DNA from: an uncultured Eubacteriales bacterium
GTDB taxonomy: Bacteria; Bacillota; Clostridia; Lachnospirales; Lachnospiraceae
Direction of reading: 5' to 3'
DNA length: 64,000 nucleotides
Assembly: GCA_949284175.1 (NCBI GenBank)
Contig: CASDVE010000016.1
Location: 44,494-108,493, forward strand
Part shown: positions 1 through 9,046 of the stretch, in pieces
Layout: every line of letters starts with the position of its first letter
Position numbering within the stretch: the first letter of the stretch is position 1
Program-made: the position numbers and the translations under genes
The notes under the pieces: generated by a model
Told to the model about the DNA's origin: nothing
What the model saw: the letters and a program-made list of their open reading frames with translations, nothing else
Database searches by the model: none

Positions 1-1
1 T

Positions 2-1792
2 GCAACAGGTCAAAACAGCTGGCTTACAGCTATTTGCTTCCTCGTTGGAAGTCTTTTCTCCACATTAGCTGGATATTTAGGTATGAGTGCTGCCACAAAA
101 GCAAATGCTCGTACCGCTGCTGCGGCAAAAGATCATGGTATGTCAAAAGCATTATCCATCGCTTTTTCTGGCGGTAGCGTTATGGGATTTGCCGTTGTTG
201 GTCTTGGACTTTTTGGTGTGAGCATTATTTATTTTATCACAAAGAATGTTGATATTTTATTTGGTTTTAGTCTAGGTGCTTCTTCTATCGCTTTATTCGC
301 CAGAGTCGGTGGGGGTATTTATACAAAAGCCGCTGATGTGGGGGCAGACTTAGTTGGTAAAGTAGAAGCTGGTATCCCAGAGGATGATCCTCGTAACCCA
401 GCGGTTATTGCTGATAACGTTGGTGATAACGTTGGTGATGTAGCTGGTATGGGGGCGGATTTATTTGAATCCTATGTTGGTTCTATTATTTCTGCTTTAA
501 CACTTGGTGTTCTTGCTTATGAGGCAAATGGTATTCTATTCCCATTATTTCTCTCTGGTGCTGGCATTTTAGCTTCTATTGTAGGTGCTTTTGTTGTCCG
601 TACTTCAAAAGGAAGTAATCCACATAAAACCTTAAACTTAGGACAATATACGGCAACTGCCATCGTTATTATTATTGCTCTTATTATGAGTCATGTATTA
701 TTTGGTAACTTCAATGGTGCTTTTGCGGTCATCGCAGGTCTTATTGTCGGCGTATTAATCGGTGCAATTACAGAAGTTTATACATCTGGCGATTACAAAT
801 CTGTACAAAAAATCGCACAGCAATCTGAAACCGGTTCTGCTACCACGATTATCAGTGGTCTTGCTGTTGGTATGATTTCCACAGCCATTCCAATCCTCTT
901 AGTCTGTGTCGGAATTTTTGTTTCCCATCAACTCATGGGATTGTACGGAATTGCTCTTGCTGCTGTCGGTATGCTCTCCACAACAGGAATTACCGTTGCC
1001 ATTGATGCTTATGGTCCAGTTGCAGATAATGCTGGTGGTATTGCAGAAATGGCAGGACTTGATGAATCTGTTCGTAATATTACCGATAAGTTAGACTCCG
1101 TTGGTAATACAACAGCGGCTATTGGAAAAGGATTTGCTATCGGTTCTGCTGCCTTAACAGCATTAGCTTTATTCGTATCCTATGCCCAAGAAGTTAACTT
1201 AGAATCCATTGACATTCTCGATGCCACCGTTATTATTGGGGTATTTATCGGTGGTATGCTGACCTTCTTATTCTCAGCTATGACAATGGAATCTGTATCC
1301 AAAGCTGCCTATAAAATGATCGAAGAAGTTCGTAGACAATTTAGAGAAAAACCAGGCATTTTAAAAGGAACAGAAAAGCCAGATTACAAAACCTGTGTTG
1401 CCATTTCCACAAATGCTGCTCTTCATGAAATGTACGTACCAGGTATTATGGCAGTCGTTTCTCCAATCTTAGTTGGACTTTTATTAGGCCCTGCTGCTCT
1501 TGGTGGTCTTTTAGTCGGTTCCTTATTAACCGGTGTATTAATGGCTATCTTCATGGCTAATGCAGGTGGTGCTTGGGATAACGCGAAAAAATACATTGAA
1601 GAAGGAAATCATGGCGGAAAAGGTAGCGATGCCCATAAGGCTGCCGTTGTAGGCGATACGGTTGGTGATCCATTTAAAGATACCTCAGGTCCTTCCATTA
1701 ATATTTTAATTAAATTAATGACTATCGTATCTTTAGTATTTGCACCACTATTCGTTCAATTTGGTGGAATTTTATTAAACTTTATGAAATAA
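2..1792 (+). CDS. hppA: Membrane-bound ion-translocating pyrophosphatase (5'-truncated by window edge)
   Basis: Hydrolyses pyrophosphate in the cytoplasm and couples it to H+ and/or Na+ export across the membrane. The reading frame is open to the window edge, and the 27 codons before the first ATG (position 83) already read as family sequence ([20 protein letters not shown]), so the true start lies outside. About 596 residues are visible, nearly all transmembrane. The catalytic PPi/Mg signature is present ([11 protein letters not shown], then [20 protein letters not shown]), as is the C-terminal [15 protein letters not shown] loop. [10 protein letters not shown] carries Ala where K+-independent enzymes have Lys, so the K+-dependent subclass is likely. 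Whether it pumps H+, Na+ or both cannot be told from sequence by eye. A strong terminator follows, so it ends its transcript. Confidence 0.95.
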   Translation, partial: ATGQNSWLTAICFLVGSLFSTLAGYLGMSAATKANARTAAAAKDHGMSKALSIAFSGGSVMGFAVVGLGLFGVSIIYFITKNVDILFGFSLGASSIALFARVGGGIYTKAADVGADLVGKVEAGIPEDDPRNPAVIADNVGDNVGDVAGMGADLFESYVGSIISALTLGVLAYEANGILFPLFLSGAGILASIVGAFVVRTSKGSNPHKTLNLGQYTATAIVIIIALIMSHVLFGNFNGAFAVIAGLIVGVLIGAITEVYTSGDYKSVQKIAQQSETGSATTIISGLAVGMISTAIPILLVCVGIFVSHQLMGLYGIALAAVGMLSTTGITVAIDAYGPVADNAGGIAEMAGLDESVRNITDKLDSVGNTTAAIGKGFAIGSAALTALALFVSYAQEVNLESIDILDATVIIGVFIGGMLTFLFSAMTMESVSKAAYKMIEEVRRQFREKPGILKGTEKPDYKTCVAISTNAALHEMYVPGIMAVVSPILVGLLLGPAALGGLLVGSLLTGVLMAIFMANAGGAWDNAKKYIEEGNHGGKGSDAHKAAVVGDTVGDPFKDTSGPSINILIKLMTIVSLVFAPLFVQFGGILLNFMK

Positions 1793-1823
1793 TTGCTACA
1801 TACAAAACATCGCTTTCATGATG

Positions 1824-1857
1824 AGAAGGAGAACGGTTATAGTTCTCCTTCTTTTTA
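1824..1857 (+). terminator. Intrinsic terminator of hppA
   Basis: An 11-bp perfect stem (AGAAGGAGAAC at 1824-1834 against GTTCTCCTTCT at 1842-1852) with a 7-nt loop and a following T-rich tract. A copy of the dispersed repeat begins directly behind the T-tract. Confidence 0.9.
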
Positions 1858-1950
1858 TTTGCGTGGAAGGCATAAGTCAAGCGGAAATGCTTGCATTTCT
1901 ATTTGACGCCGCCCACGAACGTGAGAAGTTCGCAAAGCATGCTTCTCATC
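1857..1950 (-). repeat. Dispersed hairpin repeat, copy R1 (type A)
   Basis: About 94 bp, nearly identical to the copy at 41931-42015 read on the other strand (four differences noted by eye). It contains an end hairpin with GAGAAG/CTTCTC arms, a central AGAAATGC-AA-GCATTTCC hairpin and an outer imperfect stem CGTGG/CCACG. One end abuts the hppA terminator T-tract. The other end lies just upstream of the hypothetical gene at 2015. Confidence 0.85.
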
Positions 1951-2014
1951 GTTATCATTTTTTGGAAATAAGCCGATAAACGCAATAGAATCATTTTCAT
2001 TATCTTTTAATAGT

Positions 2015-2629
2015 ATGGAGGGATTAAAAGAATTTTCTTCTTTGTTAAGAACCACCAAAAATACATTGACCAATTATCAGAACGAGATAGACGGTTTCCA
2101 TTATGGATTACAAACATTAGATACCCAGATAGCAAACTATAAAAATATACTTTCTGGAAAAACAGAACTTCCTAAAGAATATTCTAAAGAAGATATTCAG
2201 GCTTTACTAGAAAAAACAGAAAAAGTTCGAGAACAATACATTTCTGAAGAAGGAAAGCGAGTTAGCCAAAATGGCTCCCTTTATACAGCACAAGTGAGTT
2301 CCACTTTCCCATCTACGGAATTTGTAGAGATTTTTGATGACGATAAATCCGGTTTTATGGATCATATGAGATTTGATTACGAAACAGATAATATTTATGG
2401 AGAAATCAATCGAATTTCTAGCTATATAGATGATTCGCTAGAAGGAATTGATGGCGTATTAAAAGCCGTTGATAAAGCATTAAAGGAATTAGGGGAAGAT
2501 CAATTTCGATATGAAGCTCACTATGAACAAATGAAATTTGATGAAACACATAATGGGGATGCGGAAAAAGAATATGCAATGAAAAAAATACTAGAGTTCA
2601 TGAACAAAGAAAAGAAAGAGAATGAGTAG
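2015..2629 (+). CDS. Hypothetical protein, possibly 5'-truncated remnant
   Basis: A 204-residue acidic, helical protein, not recognised. The N-terminal ~90 residues look coiled-coil-like (NYQNEIDG, then KNILSGKTELPKEYSKEDIQ). A middle segment FVEIFDDDKSGFMDHMRFDY is followed by helices. There is no signal peptide or membrane segment. The start is doubtful: no ribosome binding site precedes the ATG at 2015, and the frame stays open upstream to 1925 with protein-like sequence (NAIESFSLSFNS) until it runs into repeat R1. It may therefore be the 3' part of a longer gene that lost its front, or be read from a non-standard start. No promoter was seen. Followed by an independent promoter for the next gene. 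Confidence 0.5.
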   Translation: MEGLKEFSSLLRTTKNTLTNYQNEIDGFHYGLQTLDTQIANYKNILSGKTELPKEYSKEDIQALLEKTEKVREQYISEEGKRVSQNGSLYTAQVSSTFPSTEFVEIFDDDKSGFMDHMRFDYETDNIYGEINRISSYIDDSLEGIDGVLKAVDKALKELGEDQFRYEAHYEQMKFDETHNGDAEKEYAMKKILEFMNKEKKENE

Positions 2630-2652
2630 CTTTTAAGATTTCCTCCGCTCAG

Positions 2653-2681
2653 TTGAAACTTTCTCATAACCATGTTATAGT
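2653..2681 (+). promoter_or_regulatory. SigA-type promoter of the small secreted protein gene
   Basis: TTGAAA (2653-2658), 17-bp spacer, TATAGT (2676-2681), about 45 bp before the start codon of the 75-residue protein. Confidence 0.75.
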
Positions 2682-2727
2682 AGCATCATAAAATAATACT
2701 ATACAAAAAAATTAGGAGGAAATTTTA

Positions 2728-2955
2728 ATGAAACGAAAAAAATTATATCTTGGTGCTTTACTCCTTGTGATGGCAACAAGTAGTGTTGCTTCCCCACAGG
2801 TTTTAAGTGCCAAAACCCCAGCACAGGCAGTGCAGGCGATTGAACGAAAACAAAAGAAAATTAATAAAAATTCTCATATTCCAAAATGGAAGAAAAAAAT
2901 GATTAATGAAAAATTAAATGCTAAAAAAGCCATGCTTAAGAAAAAATATTCATAA
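2728..2955 (+). CDS. Small secreted lysine-rich protein
   Basis: 75 residues. The N-terminus is a clear Sec signal peptide: KRKK, a hydrophobic core LGALLLVMA, then a likely cleavage after VLSA. The mature part is only about 47 residues and strongly basic (QKKINKNSHIPKWKKKMINEK), with no cysteines, so it could be an export-dependent peptide, a surface/DNA- or teichoic-acid-binding peptide or an antimicrobial-like peptide; the function is unknown. AGGAGG lies 10 bases before the ATG, a strong promoter sits upstream and a strong terminator downstream, so it is a self-contained single-gene transcript and very likely real. Confidence 0.8.
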   Translation: MKRKKLYLGALLLVMATSSVASPQVLSAKTPAQAVQAIERKQKKINKNSHIPKWKKKMINEKLNAKKAMLKKKYS

Positions 2956-2960
2956 ATGAT

Positions 2961-2990
2961 AAAGGGCGACTTTAAAAGTCGCCCTTTATC
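2961..2990. terminator. Bidirectional terminator between convergent genes
   Basis: AAAGGGCGACTTT (2961-2973) against AAAGTCGCCCTTT (2975-2987), a near-perfect palindrome with A- and T-rich flanks. It separates the small secreted protein gene from convergent hemW and can serve both. Confidence 0.9.
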
Positions 2991-2992
2991 AT

Positions 2993-4201
2993 CTATGTAA
3001 GCAAAAACTCTGATAAAATAGCATTGCTCACATCAATTCCTTGATCCGTTAGATAGATTTGTCTTTTCTTCTTTTCTCCTGTCCAGCCAAGAAGTCCCAT
3101 TGTTTGAAATTTTACAAGCACATTTCCATAGACCTCTTCCAATTCCAGTCCAAACTTATTTAAAAATTCTTCTTCCGAAATTCCTTTTCTCATACGAAGT
3201 CCAAGAAACATAAATTCTTCCATCGCCTCTGTCTTCCCAATCAAAGTCCATTCTTCTCTCTCTTCACAAGGTGTCATTGGACATTTGATATAGTCTTCCA
3301 TAGAAGAGATATTTTTAAAACGATAGGCATAGTGTTCTTTTTCTCTTGGCTCTCTTATATAGGCATGATCCGCCAATAAATAAGAACTCGCTCCCAAACC
3401 AAGTCCCAAATATTCTCCACCTGTCCAATAAATGCTATTATGTCGACTTTCTTTTCCTTCTTTTGCATAGTTAGAAATTTCATAGCGATGATACCCTGCT
3501 TTTTGTAACAGGGTCTGTGTTAATTCATACATCGCCCGATCCTCTTCCTCTTTCGGCAACGAATGCAAGATTTCATCGTTATCATAAAAAGGAGTGCCTT
3601 CTTCAATAATTAAACTATAAGAGGAGATATGCTCTGGATTCAATGCTACGATTCGTTCTAAATCCTTTTGATATGAGGCTATTTCTTCTTTTGGCAATGC
3701 GGACATCAAATCAACGCTTATATTTTGAAATCCCACTTCTCTTGCCCATTGATAGTTATTTAAAAACTGCTCGTAAGTATGGATTCTTCCTAATAACTGC
3801 AAGCGATTGTCATCTGTCGTTTGTAGTCCAATGCTCAGACGGTTAATTCCTATCCTTTTATATTGTTCTAGCTTTTCCTTTGTCACCGTTCCAGGATTCA
3901 TCTCAATTGTAATTTCGGCGTTCTCGTCTATATAAAATGTTTCTTTTATCGCCTTCATAATTCGCTCCATCTGTTCTCCTTTTAAGATGGATGGCGTTCC
4001 TCCGCCAAAGAAAATCGTTGTCACCATACAAGAGGTTTCTTCTTCTTTAAAACTTACAATTTCTTTGCAAAGTGCTTGGACATATTGTTCCTTCACTTCT
4101 TCTGTGGCGGAAAACGAGAGAAAATCACAATAATGACATTTTCTTACACAAAATGGAATGTGGACATACAATCCCAATGTTCGCATGCCTTTAGTTTTCA
4201 T
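2993..4201 (-). CDS. hemW: Radical SAM protein HemW (heme chaperone, HemN-like)
   Basis: 402 residues. The radical-SAM cluster motif is C18-x3-C22-x2-C25 within [16 protein letters not shown]; the residue pattern after the third Cys (CDF, not CxC) places it with HemW rather than the coproporphyrinogen dehydrogenase Hem[11 protein letters not shown] (SAM-binding glycine region) and [10 protein letters not shown] follow, and a HemN C-terminal domain is present. HemW binds heme and is thought to deliver it to heme proteins. The start codon overlaps the end of lepA by 11 bp, the usual lepA-hemW arrangement and a sign of translational coupling. A second in-frame ATG five codons later ([10 protein letters not shown]) is an alternative; neither has a strong ribosome binding site. 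Confidence 0.93.
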   Translation of the reverse strand: MKTKGMRTLGLYVHIPFCVRKCHYCDFLSFSATEEVKEQYVQALCKEIVSFKEEETSCMVTTIFFGGGTPSILKGEQMERIMKAIKETFYIDENAEITIEMNPGTVTKEKLEQYKRIGINRLSIGLQTTDDNRLQLLGRIHTYEQFLNNYQWAREVGFQNISVDLMSALPKEEIASYQKDLERIVALNPEHISSYSLIIEEGTPFYDNDEILHSLPKEEEDRAMYELTQTLLQKAGYHRYEISNYAKEGKESRHNSIYWTGGEYLGLGLGASSYLLADHAYIREPREKEHYAYRFKNISSMEDYIKCPMTPCEEREEWTLIGKTEAMEEFMFLGLRMRKGISEEEFLNKFGLELEEVYGNVLVKFQTMGLLGWTGEKKKRQIYLTDQGIDVSNAILSEFLLT

Positions 4202-6005
4202 CCAATTTTAAAACGCTCATAAACGCCTTTTGTGGAATCTCTACATTACCAACTTGACGCATACGTTTCTTACCTTCTTTTTGTTTTTCAAGCAGTTTCT
4301 TCTTACGAGAAATATCCCCACCATAACATTTTGCAAGCACGTCTTTTCTCATGGCTTTTACGGTTTCACGAGCAATGATCTTACTTCCAACTGCCGCTTG
4401 AATTGGAATTTCAAATAAATGTCTTGGAATCTCTTCTTTTAAACGTTCACACATTCTTCTTCCACGTTCATATGCTGTATCCTCATGGACAATGAATGAT
4501 AAAGCATCCACTTCTTCTCGATTGATGAGCATATCCAGCTTTACAAGTTTTGATGGTTCATAGCCTTTCATTTCATAATCAAAGGAAGCATAACCTCTTG
4601 AACGGGATTTAAGTGCATCAAAGAAATCATAAATAATTTCATTTAAAGGAAGTTCATATTTTAATAAGGCTCTTGTTTCTTCCATATATTCCATTCCAAG
4701 ATATACACCACGACGTTCCTGACATAACTGCATAATGGATCCGACAAACTCTGTTGTCACCATAATTTCTGCTGTTACAATTGGTTCTTCCATAAAATCA
4801 ATTTCTGATGGGTCAGGTAAATTGGATGGATTAGTCAGTTCGATGACTTCTCCATTTGTCTTATGCACTTTGTAAATAACACCTGGAGCTGTTGTCACAA
4901 GATCTAAATTAAATTCTCTCTCCAAACGCTCTTGAATAATTTCTAAGTGAAGCAAACCTAAGAATCCACAACGGAAACCAAATCCCAATGCAATGGATGT
5001 TTCTGGTTCAAATTGTAAAGAAGCATCGTTTAACTGCAATTTTTCTAAGGCATCTCTTAAATCAGAATACTTAGAACTATCCGCAGGATACATACCACAA
5101 TATACCATTGGATTCACTTTTTTATATCCTGGAAGAGGCTCTTTACATGGATTTTTCGCATCGGTTATGGTATCACCAACACGCGTATCTTTGACATTTT
5201 TTAAGCTGGCGGTTAAATATCCAACCATACCAGCAGAAAGTTCCTCACAAGGAATAAACTGTCCAGCACCAAAATATCCAACTTCCACAACTTCTGCTTC
5301 TGCTCCTGTTGCCATCATGCGAATGGTTGTACCTTTTTTTACCGTTCCTTCTTTTACGCGTAAAAAGACAATGACACCACGATATGGATCATAAAGACTA
5401 TCAAAAATCAGTGCTTTTAAGCTGGCATTTTTATCCCCTGTTGGAGCTGGAATCTTTGTTACAATCTGTTCCAACACTTCTTCCACATTCAGTCCTGTCT
5501 TAGCCGAAATTCTTGGAGCATCCTCTGCTTCTAAACCAATCACATCTTCAATCTCTGCCACCACTCGATCTGGATCTGCACTTGGAAGATCGACTTTGTT
5601 AATAACTGGCATAATATCCAAGTCGTGATCCAATGCCAAATACACATTGGCAAGGGTTTGAGCTTCGATTCCTTGTGCCGCATCTACGACTAAGATCGCA
5701 CCTTCACAAGCAGCCAAAGAACGGGATACTTCATAGTTAAAATCCACATGACCTGGTGTATCAATTAAATTGAAAATATATTCTTCCCCGTCCTTTGCTT
5801 TATAAACAATACGCACTGTCTGAGCTTTAATTGTGATTCCTCTTTCTCTTTCCAAATCCATATTATCAAGAACTTGAGCCTGCATTTCACGCTCTGTTAA
5901 AGTGCCTGTCATTTGAATAATACGGTCAGCCAAAGTGGACTTTCCGTGATCAATATGGGCAATAATACAAAAATTACGAATTTTACTCTGGTCAATCGCT
6001 GACAT
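4191..6005 (-). CDS. lepA: Elongation factor 4 (LepA GTPase)
   Basis: 604 residues, normal length for EF4. The G-domain motifs are visible: G1 AHIDHGKST (residues 16-24), G3 DTPGHVDF, G4 NKVDLP. The C-terminal EF4-specific domain includes [20 protein letters not shown] and [20 protein letters not shown], which contact tRNA on the ribosome. EF4 acts on stalled or mis-translocated ribosomes and in 30S biogenesis. The ATG is preceded by TAGGAGGAACA. It has its own SigA-type promoter and is followed by overlapping hemW. Confidence 0.98.
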   Translation of the reverse strand: MSAIDQSKIRNFCIIAHIDHGKSTLADRIIQMTGTLTEREMQAQVLDNMDLERERGITIKAQTVRIVYKAKDGEEYIFNLIDTPGHVDFNYEVSRSLAACEGAILVVDAAQGIEAQTLANVYLALDHDLDIMPVINKVDLPSADPDRVVAEIEDVIGLEAEDAPRISAKTGLNVEEVLEQIVTKIPAPTGDKNASLKALIFDSLYDPYRGVIVFLRVKEGTVKKGTTIRMMATGAEAEVVEVGYFGAGQFIPCEELSAGMVGYLTASLKNVKDTRVGDTITDAKNPCKEPLPGYKKVNPMVYCGMYPADSSKYSDLRDALEKLQLNDASLQFEPETSIALGFGFRCGFLGLLHLEIIQERLEREFNLDLVTTAPGVIYKVHKTNGEVIELTNPSNLPDPSEIDFMEEPIVTAEIMVTTEFVGSIMQLCQERRGVYLGMEYMEETRALLKYELPLNEIIYDFFDALKSRSRGYASFDYEMKGYEPSKLVKLDMLINREEVDALSFIVHEDTAYERGRRMCERLKEEIPRHLFEIPIQAAVGSKIIARETVKAMRKDVLAKCYGGDISRKKKLLEKQKEGKKRMRQVGNVEIPQKAFMSVLKLDEN

Positions 6006-6096
6006 ATTGTTCCTCCTACTATCTATGTATGTTAGTATTTTTTCTCTTACTTGCTTTGATCGTTTCCTTTTTATGAATAATCTTTGCTAATACTAA

Positions 6097-6126
6097 AGTA
6101 TACCATGAAACGCTTTATGAAGTAAA
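6097..6126 (-). promoter_or_regulatory. Promoter of lepA-hemW
   Basis: On the minus strand TTTACT (6126-6121), 18-bp spacer, TATACT (6102-6097), about 90 bp upstream of the lepA start. Confidence 0.6.
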
Positions 6127-6152
6127 TATTTATATTTTTTTATCATACGATT

Positions 6153-7397
6153 CTATTTTCCTATTAATACATCATGGAGCAAATCTGCAAGAGGAATCAT
6201 AGCATTTTTCGCCTCTTGTAATGTATTGGTATTCGCCCCCACCTCAACAAGTGCGGAACGAGGTTTCACATGAAGGTTATAACGATACGTCTTAACATAA
6301 ATCTTTCTCATAAGATCTGGATATTTCTTTTCCGCATCCACCTGCATTTGTAGGGTAAATGCTAGATTGGCTTCCTTATTTGGATTGTATAGATAACTAA
6401 TATCCCCATTTTTTGATGACCGACTAATTCCATTCATAAACATAATCTTTGCCGTCTGCTTTCCGTTCACCGTTGTCACAAGATGGGTTTTTTCATCAAT
6501 GCCATCTCGATGCAGATCGATGACAACATCAATGGATGGATTCTCTTTTAAAATTTTCTCCACCCCATTTAAAGCCACATTATAGGCACGGCTTCGATCT
6601 AGTTTCCCATCAATAATATCATAGATGGTTGTATCATGATAAACAGGGATCTGATATTTTTCTTCCAAAAGCTCTTTTAAATAGCTACCAACCCCCACCA
6701 CCGTATCATCATAATTCCCTTGACGGCTATCTTTAAAGGTTTCACTTGCATGGGTGTGATAGATTAAAATTTTCGGTTTTTTGCCATTTAATGAAATAGT
6801 TAAATCTTGGTTTAATAGTTTCCTTCCGTCAATCTCTGATGGGAGTAAACGAGCGGTGGACTCAACAACATAAAAGTTTTTCAAAAGAAAATTAGTATTA
6901 TAAAGCTGTGCCTTTGTATAAGTTTTCCCTTGTTCTTCCTTATTGCTTGCCACTTTTGTTGTTGTATTTTTCTTCTTTTCTTTCTTTTTATTCTCCATGG
7001 TTAACTCTGTCTTTTGCATTTCTTCTTGATTTTCTTCTTCATTTTCTTCCATTAAATATAAATAATCTTGATTATCTACCGCAAGCGTTTCCTCCACATC
7101 ATATCCCCATTTAAAATGAACGGCTGGAAGCAGTTCTTTTGTAATAAAAGAGAGCAACTTTGTTTTATAATCTGTCTTTTCCCGATCTAACGCTGTTTTC
7201 ATTGGGATCAGCTCCTCCACAAAAGAGTTTGTCATCATTTCTAATCCATCTGTTATTCCCTCAGAAAACACTCTATGATTTTCGCCTGATAAAAGTGGTC
7301 TTCCCACCACTACACATACTTTCATACTGAGAATGACAAGCAACAGTGTCATAAGCACTTTCATTCCAATTCTTCTTTCATACTGTCTTTTATTCAT
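6153..7397 (-). CDS. spoIIP: Stage II sporulation protein P
   Basis: 414 residues. SpoIIP is the amidase/endopeptidase of the SpoIID-SpoIIM-SpoIIP complex that remodels septal peptidoglycan during forespore engulfment. One N-terminal membrane segment (MKVLMTLLLVILSMKVCVVV) anchors it. A low-complexity acidic-then-basic linker (EENEEENQEEMQK, NKKKEKKKNTTTK, around residues 116-150) follows. The catalytic domain carries KILIYHTHASETF and DVVIDLHRDG, the zinc-ligand motifs of the amidase fold, and a final ALVEVGANTNT. It lies 48 bp downstream of gpr on the same strand, the standard clostridial gpr-spoIIP pair. Confidence 0.95.
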   Translation of the reverse strand: MNKRQYERRIGMKVLMTLLLVILSMKVCVVVGRPLLSGENHRVFSEGITDGLEMMTNSFVEELIPMKTALDREKTDYKTKLLSFITKELLPAVHFKWGYDVEETLAVDNQDYLYLMEENEEENQEEMQKTELTMENKKKEKKKNTTTKVASNKEEQGKTYTKAQLYNTNFLLKNFYVVESTARLLPSEIDGRKLLNQDLTISLNGKKPKILIYHTHASETFKDSRQGNYDDTVVGVGSYLKELLEEKYQIPVYHDTTIYDIIDGKLDRSRAYNVALNGVEKILKENPSIDVVIDLHRDGIDEKTHLVTTVNGKQTAKIMFMNGISRSSKNGDISYLYNPNKEANLAFTLQMQVDAEKKYPDLMRKIYVKTYRYNLHVKPRSALVEVGANTNTLQEAKNAMIPLADLLHDVLIGK

Positions 7398-7445
7398 TCC
7401 CCTTCCTGTTCCCTTCCATTCTAATGATGTTACTTTTCCTGTTTA

Positions 7446-8366
7446 TTATATTCCTTTGACAATTGGGATATACCGATTAATCGCCTCTGAGATTGTAAAA
7501 CTGATTCTACGAACTGCCTCATCAATATTTTTAGGCGTCACAAACATGGTCGCCAAATCTGGCTCCATAATTTCCCTTGCCAGCTGTAACTTCTCTTCCT
7601 CTGTCAGCAAGTTGGAAAAAGAACTTCCCTTACATTCTTCTACAATCTGAAAAATAGCATCCATGGCATCCCCTACAATGGCTGGAACAGAAATGACCGT
7701 AGGCACACCAATGGCGATGACAGGTATTCCCATCGCCTCTTCTGTAATTGCCTGTCTATGGTTTCCAACACCAGAACCAGGGGCAATTCCTGTATTGCTC
7801 ACTTGAATGGTCTTATTCAAACGATTGGAATTTCTAGCGGATAACGCATCAATAGCGATCAATAGATCTGGCTTTGTTTCCTCAATAATTCCTTTTAAAA
7901 TCTCTCCTGTTTCCATTCCCGTTTGTGCCATAACACCAGGAACAATTGCGGATAGTTCCATTCCCTCTTTTATGATGTTATGATTCTTTAAATGCCTTGT
8001 GACAAATAAGTTTTCTACCACCAGTGGACCTAACGCATCTGGAGTCACTTGGGAGTTGCCAAGACCTGCCACTAGCACCTTTTTATCTTCTGTTACGAAA
8101 CTCTTTAATACCCCATATAAGGCTTCGCTCATTTCTTCATAATAAGAAGAATCTTCTTCTAAAAATTTTTGGCTCTCCAATGTAATATACTGTCCAATGG
8201 GTTTTCCAATCCTTTTGCTGGCTTCTTCTGTTTCCACATAAATTCTAGTTTCGCTAATTCCACAACTCTTATCCACCCTCCGCTCTATCCGTATTCCCTC
8301 CATTTGCTCTTGTTGTTCTAACTCTTCTTGTAACTCCAATGCCAAATCCGTTCTGCTCTGTATCAT
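7446..8366 (-). CDS. gpr: Germination protease GPR
   Basis: 306 residues, aspartic-type peptidase family A25. It cleaves small acid-soluble spore proteins at germination. The N-terminal propeptide contains RTDLALE, which mimics the SASP cleavage site and fits the known auto-processing site of the zymogen, so removal of about seven residues is expected. Core motifs LVAGLGNSQVTPDALGP, LIAIDALSARN and GIAPGSGVGNHR are present. GGAGG lies seven bases before the ATG. Expression in the forespore (SigG) is expected from the family, but I could not find a convincing SigG promoter in the upstream 190 bp. Confidence 0.96.
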   Translation of the reverse strand: MIQSRTDLALELQEELEQQEQMEGIRIERRVDKSCGISETRIYVETEEASKRIGKPIGQYITLESQKFLEEDSSYYEEMSEALYGVLKSFVTEDKKVLVAGLGNSQVTPDALGPLVVENLFVTRHLKNHNIIKEGMELSAIVPGVMAQTGMETGEILKGIIEETKPDLLIAIDALSARNSNRLNKTIQVSNTGIAPGSGVGNHRQAITEEAMGIPVIAIGVPTVISVPAIVGDAMDAIFQIVEECKGSSFSNLLTEEEKLQLAREIMEPDLATMFVTPKNIDEAVRRISFTISEAINRYIPIVKGI

Positions 8367-8560
8367 AACTTCCTCCTATTGTTTTCTTTCTATTTCTCCC
8401 CAAATAGACTGAATTTTATTCAAGTTTCCATTGAAAACAATACCTTGTTGCATTCTTCTAGTATTGTTTCCTAAACTGTATCAACGTCGTATAAAGAAGC
8501 TAGAAAGTGCAATCGAAGATGATTTAGAGAAATAATCACTTAGAAATATTCATTTTCCTA
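8367..8560. other. Intergenic stretch between divergent gpr and rpsT
   Basis: Contains no recognised gene. An open frame without ATG runs 8413-8535 on the plus strand and ends LYQRRIKKLESAIEDDLEK, which looks protein-like but lacks a start and ribosome binding site. The gpr promoter must be here, but no clear match was seen. Confidence 0.4.
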
Positions 8561-8589
8561 TTGACAAGGTTATGTAACCTATATATAAT
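8561..8589 (+). promoter_or_regulatory. Consensus promoter of rpsT with a palindrome filling the spacer
   Basis: TTGACA (8561-8566), 17-bp spacer, TATAAT (8584-8589): both hexamers are perfect. The spacer opens with AGGTTA-TG-TAACCT (8567-8580), a 6+6 inverted repeat placed where a repressor or a spacer-distorting activator would bind. The 5' leader is about 100 nt. Confidence 0.85.
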
Positions 8590-8694
8590 GAAAAAGTATG
8601 TTTTCGATGTAAATTTTCGTGTCTCTTATAAAGAAAACATCATGAAATAGAATAATAAACTAATATACAATCGAAATTTGGAGGAATATATACC

Positions 8695-8958
8695 ATGGCT
8701 AACATTAAATCTGCTAAAAAAAGAATTTTAGTAATTGAAAAGAAAACTTTAAGAAACAAAATGATTAAAACAAAAATCAAAACTTTAGTAAAAAAAGTGG
8801 AAGCTGCTATCGTAGCTGGAGATAAAGAAGCTGCTAACTGTGCATTAAAAGTTGCTATTTCTGAAATCAGCAAAGCTACTTCTAAAGGAATCTTCCATAA
8901 AAATACAGCATCTAGAAAAGTTTCTAGATTAACAAAAGCTGTTAACGCTATGAACTAA
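8695..8958 (+). CDS. rpsT: 30S ribosomal protein S20
   Basis: 87 residues, highly basic. N-terminus MANIKSAKKRILVIEKKTLRN and C-terminus GIFHKNTASRKVSRLTKAVN match S20, a primary binder of 16S rRNA. GGAGG sits about nine bases upstream of the ATG. It is transcribed from a perfect SigA promoter, divergent from gpr, and closed by its own terminator. Confidence 0.98.
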   Translation: MANIKSAKKRILVIEKKTLRNKMIKTKIKTLVKKVEAAIVAGDKEAANCALKVAISEISKATSKGIFHKNTASRKVSRLTKAVNAMN

Positions 8959-8993
8959 TTTTGAATTTTTTTATTATATAAAACCGTCATTTC

Positions 8994-9028
8994 AGCACTC
9001 GGATTAACCCACCGAGTGCTTTTTGTTT
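8994..9028 (+). terminator. Terminator of rpsT
   Basis: AGCACTCGG (8994-9002) pairs with CCGAGTGCT (9012-9020), loop of nine, followed by TTTTGTTT. Confidence 0.9.
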
Positions 9029-9046
9029 AGGAAGGTGAGATTTTTC

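Noticed and set aside
1855..2073. 72-codon open frame on the minus strand over repeat R1
   Set aside because: It reads through the hairpin repeat and the upstream part of the plus-strand gene, has no ribosome binding site, and its composition follows the repeat.
4993..5394. 133-codon open frame antisense to lepA
   Set aside because: Antisense to a highly conserved gene; composition is that of the complementary strand.
8413..8535. Plus-strand open frame ending LYQRRIKKLESAIEDDLEK
   Set aside because: Protein-like tail but no ATG/GTG start or ribosome binding site; kept only as a note in the intergenic description.
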